Shown in pieces: positions 36,238 to 45,838 of a stretch of DNA of 64,000 nucleotides. Location: positions 62,001 to 126,000 of the forward strand of contig JAJDBF010000011.1 in NCBI GenBank assembly GCA_029261535.1. Direction: 5' to 3'. Numbering within the stretch: the stretch's first letter is position 1; every line of letters begins with the position of its first letter. Source of the stretch: Nitrospinaceae bacterium. Lineage in GTDB: Bacteria > Nitrospinota > Nitrospinia > Nitrospinales > Nitrospinaceae. The notes beneath the pieces are model-generated. The model saw nothing but the letters and a program-made list of their open reading frames with translations. It was not told the origin of the DNA and made no database searches. The position numbers and the translations under genes are program-made.

Positions 36238-37557
36238 TCAGGCTTTGATGATTTTGTCGGACTGGATATCACCGCAGGCGTTGCGCGTGTCGAGCACCAT
36301 CTTCGCTGAATTGACAATCGACTCGTAGTCGAACACGGTGTGATCGGTGAGGATCAGCACGGCATCGAATTGTGGGATGGTGGACAGCGCAACGGATTCC
36401 TTTCCAGTAAACTGTGCGTATTCGCGTGACGGGCCGATGCGGGGAACATAAGGATCGTGGTACTCGACTTGTGCTCCCGCGTCCTTCAGCAATTGCATGA
36501 TTTTCAAGCTCGGCGATTCCCGGTAGTCGTCGACATTTTTTTTGTAGGCCACGCCGAGGATGAGCAACCGACTTTTTCCAAAAGCGATGCCTTTTTTATT
36601 GAGCACCCACATGAGGCGTTGCACAACGTAAGTGGGCATTTGCAGGTTGATCTCACCGGCCAATTCAATGAAACGGGTGGTGATGCCGTATTCCCGCGCC
36701 TTCCAGGTCAGATAAAAAGGGTCGATGGGGATGCAGTGTCCGCCGAGACCCGGTCCCGGATAAAACGGCATGAAGCCGAACGGTTTGGTGCTGGCGGCGC
36801 GGATCACTTCCCACACGTCGATGTCCATACGGTCAAAAATAATTTTCAGTTCGTTGACCAGCGCGATGTTGACTGCGCGAAAAATATTCTCCATCAACTT
36901 GGTGGCTTCAGCCGTTGACGTGCTCGATACCGGCACGATCTCTTCGACAATCTGGCTGTACAGCGCAATGGCCGCTTCGAGCCCGAACTCAGTATCGGCC
37001 CCGACCACTTTCGGGATCGTGCGGGTACTGAAATTTGGATTGTTCGGGTCTTCGCGTTCCGGCGAATAGGCAACATGGTAATCTTCGTTGGCTTTCAGGT
37101 CGGATCCTTTTTCCATGAGAGGAATCAACACGTCGCGGGTGGTTCCTGGATAAGTGGTCGATTCCAGAAGTATCAGTTGTCCTTTTTTAAGATGCGGGGC
37201 GATGGACCGGGCGGTGTTCGCCACATAGCGCATTTCCGGTTCGCGGTTTTTGGTCAATGGGGTGGGGACGCAGATCAACAGGCAGTCCATCTGGCTCACT
37301 TTGGCAAATTCGGTGGTCGCCAAAAATTTTCCTGATGAGACCAGTTCGCTGATGATCTCTCCCGACAGATGACGAATATAACTTTTTCCGGCGGTAAGTT
37401 GTTCAACCTTATTTTTGTCGATGTCAAAACCGGTGACGGAAAAACCTGCCCTGCCAAATTCGATGACAAGGGGAAGTCCTACATAGCCGAGGCCGATAAC
37501 ACCGATGTTGGCCTTTTGATTTTTTATCAGGTCGATGAGCATACGTTGCGCGGGCAT
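36238..37557 (-). CDS. wbpA: UDP-N-acetylglucosamine 6-dehydrogenase, WbpA/TviB family
   Basis: The enzyme oxidises UDP-HexNAc to the uronic acid with two NAD+. With the start at ATG 37557 (MPAQRMLIDL, CTTGGA upstream) it has 439 residues; ATG 37542 is equally possible and the open frame extends to 37626. The NAD site is GVIGLGYVGLPL at about 19-30. The catalytic Cys lies in GPGLGGHCIPIDPFYL, and the UDP-binding domain has the LGVAYKKNVDDYRESPSLKI stretch. This pattern is the UDP-GlcNAc/ManNAc branch rather than UDP-glucose dehydrogenase. It opens the unit that includes the aminotransferase, rmlB, rmlA and gmhA. Confidence 0.93.
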   Translation of the reverse strand: MPAQRMLIDLIKNQKANIGVIGLGYVGLPLVIEFGRAGFSVTGFDIDKNKVEQLTAGKSYIRHLSGEIISELVSSGKFLATTEFAKVSQMDCLLICVPTPLTKNREPEMRYVANTARSIAPHLKKGQLILLESTTYPGTTRDVLIPLMEKGSDLKANEDYHVAYSPEREDPNNPNFSTRTIPKVVGADTEFGLEAAIALYSQIVEEIVPVSSTSTAEATKLMENIFRAVNIALVNELKIIFDRMDIDVWEVIRAASTKPFGFMPFYPGPGLGGHCIPIDPFYLTWKAREYGITTRFIELAGEINLQMPTYVVQRLMWVLNKKGIAFGKSRLLILGVAYKKNVDDYRESPSLKIMQLLKDAGAQVEYHDPYVPRIGPSREYAQFTGKESVALSTIPQFDAVLILTDHTVFDYESIVNSAKMVLDTRNACGDIQSDKIIKA

Positions 37558-37755
37558 TCCAAGGAAAAGGTTGCTTGTCCATTGTCGAAAAATGGTGCGC
37601 CGACTAGGTTTGAGAGAGTTTAGCAAATAACAAGTGCCAACTCAATTTCCCCTTTGTCTTTTAGAGCTTGTAAAAATTGTTCCCTTCCTCAACATTTGCT
37701 AGAGTGGAGGGGATGTCGTAAGGCTTGATTTCCGGTGAGTTTTTCAAGGGGCAAC

Positions 37756-38766
37756 ATGGCAGGTGTGCAGAAAATTCTGGTGGTGCGGCCGGGCCGGGCC
37801 GGGGATATGGTCATGATCACCCCTGCGCTCACCCAGATTTTAAAAGCCTTTCCGAAGGCCGAGGTGCATCTCGTGACCAGCACCGATGGTCGCCGCGTGC
37901 TCAAAAACTTTCATCCGAGGTTGACCCGTTTTTTCATTTACACGCGCCGGATACCGCAAACCTGGTGGATCAGTCGTCAACTGGTGAAGGCACTCCGGCA
38001 GGAGGGTTACGAGCGAATCTTCCTGTTCGAGACCAATCCGCATTACACGAAATTGCTGGACGGCGTGTGCTCCAACCTTACCGGCATCACCAACCTTGAG
38101 CCGGATGTGCATTATTGCGTCCGTTGCCTTGAGGCGGTGGAAAATGTTCTACCGCATGCGCCAAAAAGAGGCTGGCTCACTTTGCCCGTGACCGACAGTG
38201 GGCGGAGCCAGGCGGTGGATTTGCTGGCGCGGCACGGGGTGACCGAATCGACATTTCTGGTCGGCCTGCACCCGACGTATAGCGGCATGACCTTGCCGTT
38301 TTACCGGCAATGGGGTGGCAGGAAAAAACATCGCACCTGGCCGCAAGCATATTTTGCACGGCTGGCGCAACGGCTCAACGAATATGGGAAAGAATCCGGG
38401 CACGATCTCAAGGTGGTGGTCGACATCCTGCCGGAAGAAAGACTTTTGCTGGAAGAGTTGATCGAGAACAACCGCGATACGTTGATTGCTTTGTCGGAGC
38501 CGCCGGATTTTGAACGCTACAAGGCGATCATCGCGCGGATGAATTTATTCATCGCGCCGGACACCGGCCCGATGCACATGGCCGCTGGGCTGGGAACACC
38601 GCTGGTGGCCTTATTCTCCGGCAAGTCACCACTCGATTGCGGGCCCTTTGTTCCGCCCACTCAATATGAGGTTGTGCAAGCCAAAGACATGGCGCATCCG
38701 GAGCTGGGCTTGTCCGCCATACCCCCGGAAACGGTGTTTGAAACCTGTCGCCGTTTTCTGCCTTGA
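37756..38766 (+). CDS. Heptosyltransferase-type glycosyltransferase (GT9)
   Basis: I choose ATG 37756 (MAGVQKI), which has AAGGGG eight bases upstream; the frame stays open to a GTG at 37735. The 336-residue GT-B protein has KILVVRPGRAGDMVMITPAL at 6-25 and late APDTGPMHMAAGLGTPLVALFSG, the two diagnostic GT9 segments. These enzymes transfer heptose from ADP-heptose to lipid A-core. Here gmhA nearby could feed it, but the acceptor may also be a capsule or O-antigen. It starts a plus-strand unit with a GT2 gene and nadE. Confidence 0.9.
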   Translation: MAGVQKILVVRPGRAGDMVMITPALTQILKAFPKAEVHLVTSTDGRRVLKNFHPRLTRFFIYTRRIPQTWWISRQLVKALRQEGYERIFLFETNPHYTKLLDGVCSNLTGITNLEPDVHYCVRCLEAVENVLPHAPKRGWLTLPVTDSGRSQAVDLLARHGVTESTFLVGLHPTYSGMTLPFYRQWGGRKKHRTWPQAYFARLAQRLNEYGKESGHDLKVVVDILPEERLLLEELIENNRDTLIALSEPPDFERYKAIIARMNLFIAPDTGPMHMAAGLGTPLVALFSGKSPLDCGPFVPPTQYEVVQAKDMAHPELGLSAIPPETVFETCRRFLP

Positions 38767-38851
38767 TTCTCTTCCCCCGTCTTTCCTGCCCGATGGTCCC
38801 TGCCCGGTATCAATTGTCACCTTCCTTCAGTTTTGTTACATTGCAGAGATA

Positions 38852-39865
38852 ATGCAAACGGATACCGTCGCGGTCATCATCGTAAACTTCAATGCAGGGG
38901 AACATCTGGCGCGGTGCCTTGAGGCACTGCACCTGCAAACGCGCCAGCCGGATAGAATTCTCCTGATCGATAACGCCAGTACCGATGCATCAATGGAGGG
39001 TATCGAAGCCAGGTGGCCCGCAGTGGAAATTTTCCCTCAGGAAAAAAATACCGGCTTTGCTGTTGCCAACAATCTGGGAATTGCGAAAGCCCACGATTGC
39101 CAATGGGTGGCCCTGCTCAACCCGGATGCCTTTGCCGATCCCGATTGGCTGGAGCGTTTGTTGGAGGCGACCGAGGCGTATCCTGACGAGTCGTTTTTCG
39201 GGTGCAAAATGTTGTGCTACGGTGCGCGGGATCGACTGGACGGGACGGGTGACGTGTATCATGCGAGTGGTTTAGCCTGGCGGCGCGACCATGGTTTCAA
39301 AGTTTCCGATGGCTCACCGGTCGGTGAAATTTTTTCGCCCTGCGCGGCGGCGGCTCTTTATAAAAGGCAGGCGATCCTCGACGCTGGCGGATTTGATGAG
39401 GATTACTTTTGCTATTTTGAGGATGTGGATTTGGGGTTTCGTCTGCGTTTGCTGGGTTATCACGGACGCACTATTCCGACAGCGGTGGTTGAACATGTGG
39501 GTTGGGGCACCACGGAAAAAAGCAGTGACTTTTCGATTTACCATGGTCACCGCAACCTCGTCTGGGCCTATTTTAAAAATATGCCGGGTCCGTTATTTTG
39601 GAAATTTTTACCACAGCACCTCCTGTGGAATTTTATCTTTTTAGTTGTGTTTACATTGCGAGGCCAGGCCGGGGCTATATGGAAAGCAAAATGGGATGCT
39701 TTGCTGGGGTTGGGTCCTGCTTTGAGAAAACGGCGAGATATCCAATCGAAAATCAGGGTGACTCCCGATCAATTACTACCCGTCATTAATCGCGATGCAC
39801 TGGCTCCGGTCCGGCAGTTTCGAAGTCGCAAACTGAATAGTCAACAACGCAAGAGGTCCACTTGA
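38852..39865 (+). CDS. GT2 glycosyltransferase (rhamnosyltransferase-like)
   Basis: The start at ATG 38852 (MQTDTVAV) is chosen because the homologous region begins there; the longer frame overlaps the GT9 gene. The 337-residue GT-A protein has VIIVNFNAGEHLARCLEAL at 8-26, LLIDNASTD, NPDAFADPDW with the DxD-like acidic pair, and FDEDYFCYFEDVDLGFRLRLLGY near 185-207, the EDVDL motif of GT2 rhamnosyltransferases such as WbbL. A C-terminal hydrophobic segment (ILWNFIFLVVFTL region) may anchor it to the membrane. Given rmlA/B/D, rhamnose transfer is plausible. Its TGA overlaps the nadE TTG start. Confidence 0.88.
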   Translation: MQTDTVAVIIVNFNAGEHLARCLEALHLQTRQPDRILLIDNASTDASMEGIEARWPAVEIFPQEKNTGFAVANNLGIAKAHDCQWVALLNPDAFADPDWLERLLEATEAYPDESFFGCKMLCYGARDRLDGTGDVYHASGLAWRRDHGFKVSDGSPVGEIFSPCAAAALYKRQAILDAGGFDEDYFCYFEDVDLGFRLRLLGYHGRTIPTAVVEHVGWGTTEKSSDFSIYHGHRNLVWAYFKNMPGPLFWKFLPQHLLWNFIFLVVFTLRGQAGAIWKAKWDALLGLGPALRKRRDIQSKIRVTPDQLLPVINRDALAPVRQFRSRKLNSQQRKRST

Positions 39866-41508
39866 AATTTGCACTGGCACAGATCAATCCGACGGTAGGT
39901 GATCTCGAAGGTAACGTTGAGAAAATCCGCCGTGCCATTGTGAATGCGGAGCAGGCGCGGGCCGATTGCGTCCTGTTTCCCGAGATGGCGGTGTCGGGTT
40001 ACCCTTGCCGGGATTTGCTGGATAAACCGGAATTTATCAAAGCGAATTCCAGCATGGTGCAGGAGGTGATCGAACAGACGCGCGGCCCGGCTGTCCTGCT
40101 CGGTCATTTTGACGAAAGTTCGCGCGGGGCAGGCAAGCGTCTGGTGAATTGTGCGACGTTGTTTGAAAATGGCAAGGTGCTGGCTCGCCACGAAAAAATA
40201 TTGCTACCGGCTTATGATGTGTTCGATGAGTTGCGCTATTTCCAGCCGGGCGATGCGCCTGCCGTGGTCACGCTGAACGGGTTGCGGATTGGGATCACGA
40301 TTTGTGAAGACATCTGGAACGTCCCTGGATTTTATGACCGCGATTGTTATGCGCGTCACCCGGTAAAGGAATTGACAACTGCCGGAATCGATTGTCTGGT
40401 CAACTTGTCGGCATCCCCTTACAGGAAAGGGCGCGGAAAAAGGCGGTTGGAGTTGGGTCGCTCGATTGTAAAAGAAACCGGGACACCGTTTCTGCTGGTC
40501 AATCAGGTGGGGGGCAACGATGATCTGCTGTTCGATGGTCATAGTTTTGCGCTGGACTCTGATGGCACCGTGCTGGCGCAGTCTCCGGGGTTTAAAGAAG
40601 ACTTATTGCTGGTCGACACGGCGCAACCGTCGGGTGAAATCGCGCACTGGGCTGATGACTCCAACGAAGAAATTTTTAAGGCCTTGACACTCGGGGTGCG
40701 CGACTATTTGCACAAGTGTGGCTACAAGGGGGCGGTGATCGGTCTTTCCGGTGGCATCGATTCTTCTGTGGTTGCTGTGCTGGCGGCTCACGCCCTTGGC
40801 GCAGAAAATGTTTTCGGGATCAGTATGCCTTCCGGTTACACCGCAGATGCGAGTAAGCAGGATGCCTCAACGCTTGCCCATAATTTGAGGATCAAGTTCG
40901 AGACGATTCCTATCCTGCCCTTATTCGATCAATATAAGGAAACGCTCAGGCCTTTGTTTGGCAATGAACCGGAAGACGTGACCGAGGAAAATATTCAGGC
41001 GCGGATTCGCGGCAATTTGCTCATGGCCGTGTCGAATAAACGCGGCAGTATGGTGTTGTCGACCGGAAATAAAAGTGAAATGTCGGTGGGCTATTGTACG
41101 TTGTATGGCGACATGGCGGGCGGACTTTCCGTTTTGGCCGATGTGCTCAAAACCCGTGTCTACCAACTGGCGCGCTGGATCAATCGCGATACTGAAGTGA
41201 TCCCCCAGCGTGTTCTGGATAGGCCTCCGACCGCGGAACTGCGCCCGGATCAAACCGATCAGGACAGCCTGCCTCCTTATGATGTGCTGGATGCGATTCT
41301 TGAAGGTTATGTTGAGCAGGACCTGAGTCAGGATGAGATTGTCAGTCTGGGATTCGATACCGAACTGGTGCACGCGATCACGGCTAAAGTTGACAACAAC
41401 GAATACAAGCGCAATCAGTCTGCACCGGGTCTTAAGATTTCCGGCAAAGCTTTTGGCAGTGGTCGCCGGATTCCTATCGCCCAGCGTTTTCGCAAAAACA
41501 GCATCTGA
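39862..41508 (+). CDS. nadE: Glutamine-dependent NAD+ synthetase
   Basis: The 548-residue protein combines an N-terminal nitrilase-fold glutaminase (catalytic triad Glu41, Lys113, Cys148 in GITICEDIW) and a C-terminal NAD synthetase domain with PP-loop SGGIDSS at 296-302, followed by STGNKSEMSVGYCTLYGDMAGGL. It amidates deamido-NAD with ammonia from glutamine. The start is TTG 39862, overlapping the stop of the upstream gene (TTGA) and preceded by AAGAGG. A housekeeping enzyme at the end of a glycosyltransferase operon. Confidence 0.97.
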   Translation: MKFALAQINPTVGDLEGNVEKIRRAIVNAEQARADCVLFPEMAVSGYPCRDLLDKPEFIKANSSMVQEVIEQTRGPAVLLGHFDESSRGAGKRLVNCATLFENGKVLARHEKILLPAYDVFDELRYFQPGDAPAVVTLNGLRIGITICEDIWNVPGFYDRDCYARHPVKELTTAGIDCLVNLSASPYRKGRGKRRLELGRSIVKETGTPFLLVNQVGGNDDLLFDGHSFALDSDGTVLAQSPGFKEDLLLVDTAQPSGEIAHWADDSNEEIFKALTLGVRDYLHKCGYKGAVIGLSGGIDSSVVAVLAAHALGAENVFGISMPSGYTADASKQDASTLAHNLRIKFETIPILPLFDQYKETLRPLFGNEPEDVTEENIQARIRGNLLMAVSNKRGSMVLSTGNKSEMSVGYCTLYGDMAGGLSVLADVLKTRVYQLARWINRDTEVIPQRVLDRPPTAELRPDQTDQDSLPPYDVLDAILEGYVEQDLSQDEIVSLGFDTELVHAITAKVDNNEYKRNQSAPGLKISGKAFGSGRRIPIAQRFRKNSI

Positions 41509-41552
41509 TTTTTTTTCCTCCTGCAAGCACTCGCGCAATGAGGCTGGTTTTT

Positions 41553-43628
41553 TTAACGCGATTCTATTTCAGTTAACAGTGCTTCGGCTTCGAGAGTCTG
41601 GGAAGGTTCCAGATGGAATCGAAGTGCTTGCTGAAGGTGTTCTGCCGAGCGAGACAGGTCACCGTGTTCCCATAACAGTTTGCCGAGAAAATAATGTCCG
41701 GGTCCATTCTTTGGATCGTGGATCAGCGAGCGTTCAAGCGCGGTGATGGCTTGTTCCCATTTCTGCTCGTTATAAAAAAGGAGAGCCAGGGATGCCTCCA
41801 CTCTGGCCAGTGCGGGCGGATTTTTAAGGAGGGTGCGGAGCGACTGGTAATATTTTATCGCGGCATTTATTTTTTCCCTTGCCTGTAAAATTTCCCCGAG
41901 CAGTAAATACCCCTCCGCGTGTCCCGGTTTTTGCCTGAGGAATTCCCGCACTTCTTTTTCAGCTTCTTCAAATCGTTTTAAATTGAGGAGCACACGGCCC
42001 TTGTACAGGCCGGCTGTGGCAGGCAGAAGGTGTTTTTCAGGATGGTATTTCCGGACGGCGCGGGCCCGGTCGAAAGCTGAATTGGCTTCCTCATCCATGC
42101 CGCGCGTTGCAAACAGCACACCGAGATTGAAATGTCCCGAGGGCAGGCGCGGGTAAATTTGCACCGCCTGAACAAACTCGCGTTCGGCGTTTGCCATGTC
42201 TCCCCACAACGCATAAATATTTCCCAGGTTGGTGTGAGCGTAAGATCGGTAATACGGCGTGGCGTTGGAGGCGGCGAGTTTCTTGAGCATGACAAAGGCG
42301 TTGTCGAACTGATTCATCTCAGTATAAAAATAACTGAGGTTGTGGTAGATGCGCGGTTTGCCCGGATTTTTTTTCAGCGCGTCTTCCCAAAGTGAAACAT
42401 TCGATTCGTACACCGCGTTGCGATGTACCAGCAGAGTCATAAAACAAAGAACCGTGATCCCGGCGCAGAGGGTGATCAATCGCCGGGCCTGCTTGCTACT
42501 GTGCGGCCCGAAGCCCAATCGCTCCGCAAAACCGGCTCCCAGAAAAAGCAGTCCGAACGATGCCAGATATAAATTGCGTTCGCTGAGCAAATCCATGCGT
42601 GGCAGAAAACTGTTGGTGGGCGACAGGATGATCAGATACCAGCCCACCCCGAAGGCTACCAGCGGGTAGGCTCGATAGAGCTTCAGCCATAACCAGGAAA
42701 GAACACCGATGGCGAACAGGGAGGTGACGATTCGCAGTGTGTCGGTGGACAGGCTGGAATAGGGCCATTCGTAATCGAACACCTGATTGATGGGAAGCAG
42801 AACCATCTTGGCGCCGAAGGGAATCACGAGCAATTGTTGCAGGGCGTAACCTGGATTGATTTTTTGTGACCAGGTCACCACATGTTCCCACAGAAATGGA
42901 GAGACCATGAACAGTGTGGCGAGGGTGAGGAGGATCGGTGCGTACACCCAGGCGATACGCGGTTTGAAGAAACGAAAATTTTGATTCCGCATGAAGCAGG
43001 CATCGTAAAGCAAAAACGCGGCGGGCAGGGTGATCGCCGTTTCCTTGGACAATAGAGCCAGTGCACCGGAAAAGAAACACAGGCTGTAGCTGGCAATGCG
43101 CTTCACCCATGTGGTCTGGCGAATTTCCGCATGGATGAATCCGAAAAGTGAGAGCAGGTAAAACAGAGCCATCAACGAACTGGTGCGTCCGGCAATGTAA
43201 GACACAGATTCGGTCTGGATGGGGTTGAACGCAAACAACAGGGCGGTGAGTGAGGCCATTCGAAGTGCGGATTCGCGGCCCCAGTCCAATCCCTTTTCAA
43301 TCGTGATGCGCGTTACTGAAAAAACGAGCAGACAGGCGAGAAGGTGTATCCCGATGTTGAGCAGATGGTAACCAAACGGATCATTTTGCCCCAGATGATA
43401 ATTGAAGGCAAACGTCAGGTAAAAAATATGGCGGTAGTGCAGGACCTGAGCTTGCAAATAATGATCGAGAGTTTGAATGGTATGATTGTTGAGGATCACC
43501 ACCCCATCGTCAAAATTAAAGGGTGAGTTGAGGACGGAGGAATAGCCAAAGGCCACGCCCAGGCCGATGGTCAGCCCGACTAAAATACAAATCAACCGTT
43601 GCCGGTTGCCGGTGTCAATTGAGATCAT
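41553..43628 (-). CDS. TMTC-like membrane protein with C-terminal TPR repeats
   Basis: The start at ATG 43628 overlaps the end of the upstream paralogue by 14 bases. The product has about 691 residues. The first 400 are membrane-embedded with about ten helices: a FNFDDGVVILNN segment in the first loop (acidic pair of GT-C enzymes), SYIAGRTSSLMALFYLLSL, and LPRMDLLSERNLYLASFG, which resembles the ER-Y-Y motif of eukaryotic TMTC O-mannosyltransferases. The last 280 residues carry about six TPR units (for example HTNLGNIYALWGDMANAEREF). A polyprenyl-phosphate-mannose-dependent protein glycosyltransferase is a reasonable guess from fold only. It and the next gene are diverged duplicates. Confidence 0.78.
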   Translation of the reverse strand: MISIDTGNRQRLICILVGLTIGLGVAFGYSSVLNSPFNFDDGVVILNNHTIQTLDHYLQAQVLHYRHIFYLTFAFNYHLGQNDPFGYHLLNIGIHLLACLLVFSVTRITIEKGLDWGRESALRMASLTALLFAFNPIQTESVSYIAGRTSSLMALFYLLSLFGFIHAEIRQTTWVKRIASYSLCFFSGALALLSKETAITLPAAFLLYDACFMRNQNFRFFKPRIAWVYAPILLTLATLFMVSPFLWEHVVTWSQKINPGYALQQLLVIPFGAKMVLLPINQVFDYEWPYSSLSTDTLRIVTSLFAIGVLSWLWLKLYRAYPLVAFGVGWYLIILSPTNSFLPRMDLLSERNLYLASFGLLFLGAGFAERLGFGPHSSKQARRLITLCAGITVLCFMTLLVHRNAVYESNVSLWEDALKKNPGKPRIYHNLSYFYTEMNQFDNAFVMLKKLAASNATPYYRSYAHTNLGNIYALWGDMANAEREFVQAVQIYPRLPSGHFNLGVLFATRGMDEEANSAFDRARAVRKYHPEKHLLPATAGLYKGRVLLNLKRFEEAEKEVREFLRQKPGHAEGYLLLGEILQAREKINAAIKYYQSLRTLLKNPPALARVEASLALLFYNEQKWEQAITALERSLIHDPKNGPGHYFLGKLLWEHGDLSRSAEHLQQALRFHLEPSQTLEAEALLTEIESR

Positions 43629-45834
43629 GGTCTGGTGGGATGCGGGATAGCAACTGCTCAACCATCTGCCGCTTGTTGGCATCCTTTGTTTGGTTCAGCA
43701 GGATTTCAAGATGATGGCGCGCCAGATTCTGGTCGCCTCCATGTTCCAGAATTAATTTGGCTAGGTTGAAACGGGCGGACAGATTTTCTGGAGCCAATTG
43801 AAGGGTTTGCGTGAGTGTTGCCTGCGCTTCATCAATCCTGTTTTGGCTGACCTGGGCCATGGCGATTTTAAAAAGCACTTCAGCTTTAATTTTTGGAGAG
43901 GTGAGCACCTTCTGCCAGTGAGCAATGGCCTCGTTCGCATGCCCCAACGCCAGTTCAATATTGCCCAGCAACAAATAACCGTCGCTCTTTTCTGATGCAG
44001 AATTTAATAATTGTGTGGCTTCCTGTTTCGCTTCCTTAAATTGATTTTGACGCAACAGGATGCGGGCGCGGGTGAGGTGAAAGCGCGGCTTAAGATTCGG
44101 GGCAAGATGCATTTTATTTTTCGCCAGCTCGGTTTCCTTGAAGGCTTGAGGGAGCAGACCCTTTCGCACAAACAGAGCCGCCAGATCAAGATACGCGTGC
44201 GGCAGATGCGGCCGGGCTGTCCGGGCTTGTCTAAATTCCGCTTCCGCTTGTTTTAATTTCCCCTGAGTGGCCAACTGCACGCCTGATAGCAGTCGGGTGA
44301 AATACAAAGGAGTCTGGTTTCGATGCAATCCGGCCAACTCGCGGTAAACCTGCCCGTACATTTTGTACTGACCGGGATCAGATTGCACGATCTGTTTGAG
44401 GTTTTCCAGAAGTTGAAGATGACTTTTCCATTGTTTGCGGGAAGCTTCGTCGCTGGCAGTGACTTTTCTGGCCAGAGCAGGATATTTTTTAGACAAACGC
44501 GCCATTTCACGTCTGGCCTCGGCGGAATCTCCTGCAAGAAAATGTGCCATCGCTAAATAATAATGGACTTCACTTTTGTTCGGCGATTTTTCTAACGTGT
44601 CCTGCCACAGGGTGACGTCGTTTAAGTAAACATGGTTGCGGTGGTGGGTTAAAGATCCGAAGCACACACAAATTATAAGCGCAGAGGCTGTCATTAAAGG
44701 TGTCGAACGAAAGGCGGATTTTTTTTCCAGCAGAGAGTTCAACAGCAGGCCGCCCCACCAGCAAATCCCGATAGAGGGAAGATACAGGTTGCGTTCACTG
44801 AGTAAATCCATTCGCGGCAAAATGCTGTTGGTGGGCGAGAGGATGATCAAAAACCAGAAGACGGCAAAGGTGAACACGGGTGGGCTTTGTCGGCGGAATT
44901 TCCACGCGGTGACTAAAAGAATTATCCAGAACAGGATGGAAACGATTTGAAACGGGCCGCTTAAAAAAGAGGCTCGCGGGAAATCGTAATCAAAAGTCAG
45001 GTTGAACGGTAGAAAAATCAACTTTAAAGCGTGAGCCAAAACCGGCAATTGATCGAGAGTCAGGTTCCATTGGATGCGGTTCAGCCAATGTTGGGCCTGA
45101 ATCGAAAATGTGGGCGAGATTAAAAATAATAGAACGGCTCCCGCGACAAGAGGTCCGTAAATTATTTTCCAGCGAAGAGAGGGCGGTGCCCAGGAAAAAC
45201 CACGCATGAAACATAGATCGAAGAGCAGGAGGCCGAGGGGCAGGGTGAGGCTGGTTTCTTTGCTCAGGGCCGCGCCGATTCCTGCAAGAAATAACAGCGG
45301 GAAGGCGATGATTTTTTTTCCGGAGCCGGTTTTTTTCAATTGGGATATTGCAAAAAAATACAGGGAGGAAAGATAAAACAGGGAAGACAAGCCGCTACTG
45401 CGTCCCGAAATATAAGTGATCGTTTCGGTGTGGACCGGATGCAGGGCGAACAAGGCTCCGGCAATGAAAGCGACCCGGTTTGCCGATGGAGCTTTCCATC
45501 CGTAACCCTCGAAAAGCGTCAGGCGGATCAGGGCCATTAACAGACAGGTTGAGATCAAATGCAGGGCGAGGTTGACCGCATGGTATCCCCACGAATCAAG
45601 CCCTCCATAGGCAAAGTTGATTGCGAACGATGCGGTCAGCCATTGTCTGTAGTGAGGCGGAAAATTCCAGAACGATTCGGGGTGTTCGATTTCAGGATGC
45701 GATTGAATGGTGGTGTAGTCATCGGAATGAAACGAACCGTTGAAACCATTTTGATTTACGAAGACGACCGCCGCCAACAAAATCATGACAGCTACAAGGT
45801 GGCGAATATTAATGGACTTGAAATCGGTGTTCAT
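43615..45834 (-). CDS. TMTC-like membrane protein with C-terminal TPR repeats, second copy
   Basis: This 739-residue paralogue of the downstream gene has the same plan: an N-terminal GT-C-like membrane region with FHSDDYTTIQSHPEI in the first outer loop, TYISGRSSGLSSLFYLSSL, LPRMDLLSERNLYLPSIG, and a TPR region from about residue 420 on (AEAEFRQARTARPHLPHAYLDLAALF, and so on). The ER-x-LYLPS motif is closer to TMTC than in the first copy. It overlaps its downstream paralogue by 14 bases and follows the WecA-like gene by four bases, so the three are one operon with an undecaprenyl-phosphate transferase. Confidence 0.78.
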   Translation of the reverse strand: MNTDFKSINIRHLVAVMILLAAVVFVNQNGFNGSFHSDDYTTIQSHPEIEHPESFWNFPPHYRQWLTASFAINFAYGGLDSWGYHAVNLALHLISTCLLMALIRLTLFEGYGWKAPSANRVAFIAGALFALHPVHTETITYISGRSSGLSSLFYLSSLYFFAISQLKKTGSGKKIIAFPLLFLAGIGAALSKETSLTLPLGLLLFDLCFMRGFSWAPPSLRWKIIYGPLVAGAVLLFLISPTFSIQAQHWLNRIQWNLTLDQLPVLAHALKLIFLPFNLTFDYDFPRASFLSGPFQIVSILFWIILLVTAWKFRRQSPPVFTFAVFWFLIILSPTNSILPRMDLLSERNLYLPSIGICWWGGLLLNSLLEKKSAFRSTPLMTASALIICVCFGSLTHHRNHVYLNDVTLWQDTLEKSPNKSEVHYYLAMAHFLAGDSAEARREMARLSKKYPALARKVTASDEASRKQWKSHLQLLENLKQIVQSDPGQYKMYGQVYRELAGLHRNQTPLYFTRLLSGVQLATQGKLKQAEAEFRQARTARPHLPHAYLDLAALFVRKGLLPQAFKETELAKNKMHLAPNLKPRFHLTRARILLRQNQFKEAKQEATQLLNSASEKSDGYLLLGNIELALGHANEAIAHWQKVLTSPKIKAEVLFKIAMAQVSQNRIDEAQATLTQTLQLAPENLSARFNLAKLILEHGGDQNLARHHLEILLNQTKDANKRQMVEQLLSRIPPDHDLN

Positions 45835-45838
45835 TAAG

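Noticed and set aside
41553-45834. Possible single broken gene split into two TMTC-like ORFs
   Set aside because: Each ORF has its own full membrane and TPR region, and the overlap is only 14 bases; they are separate paralogues.
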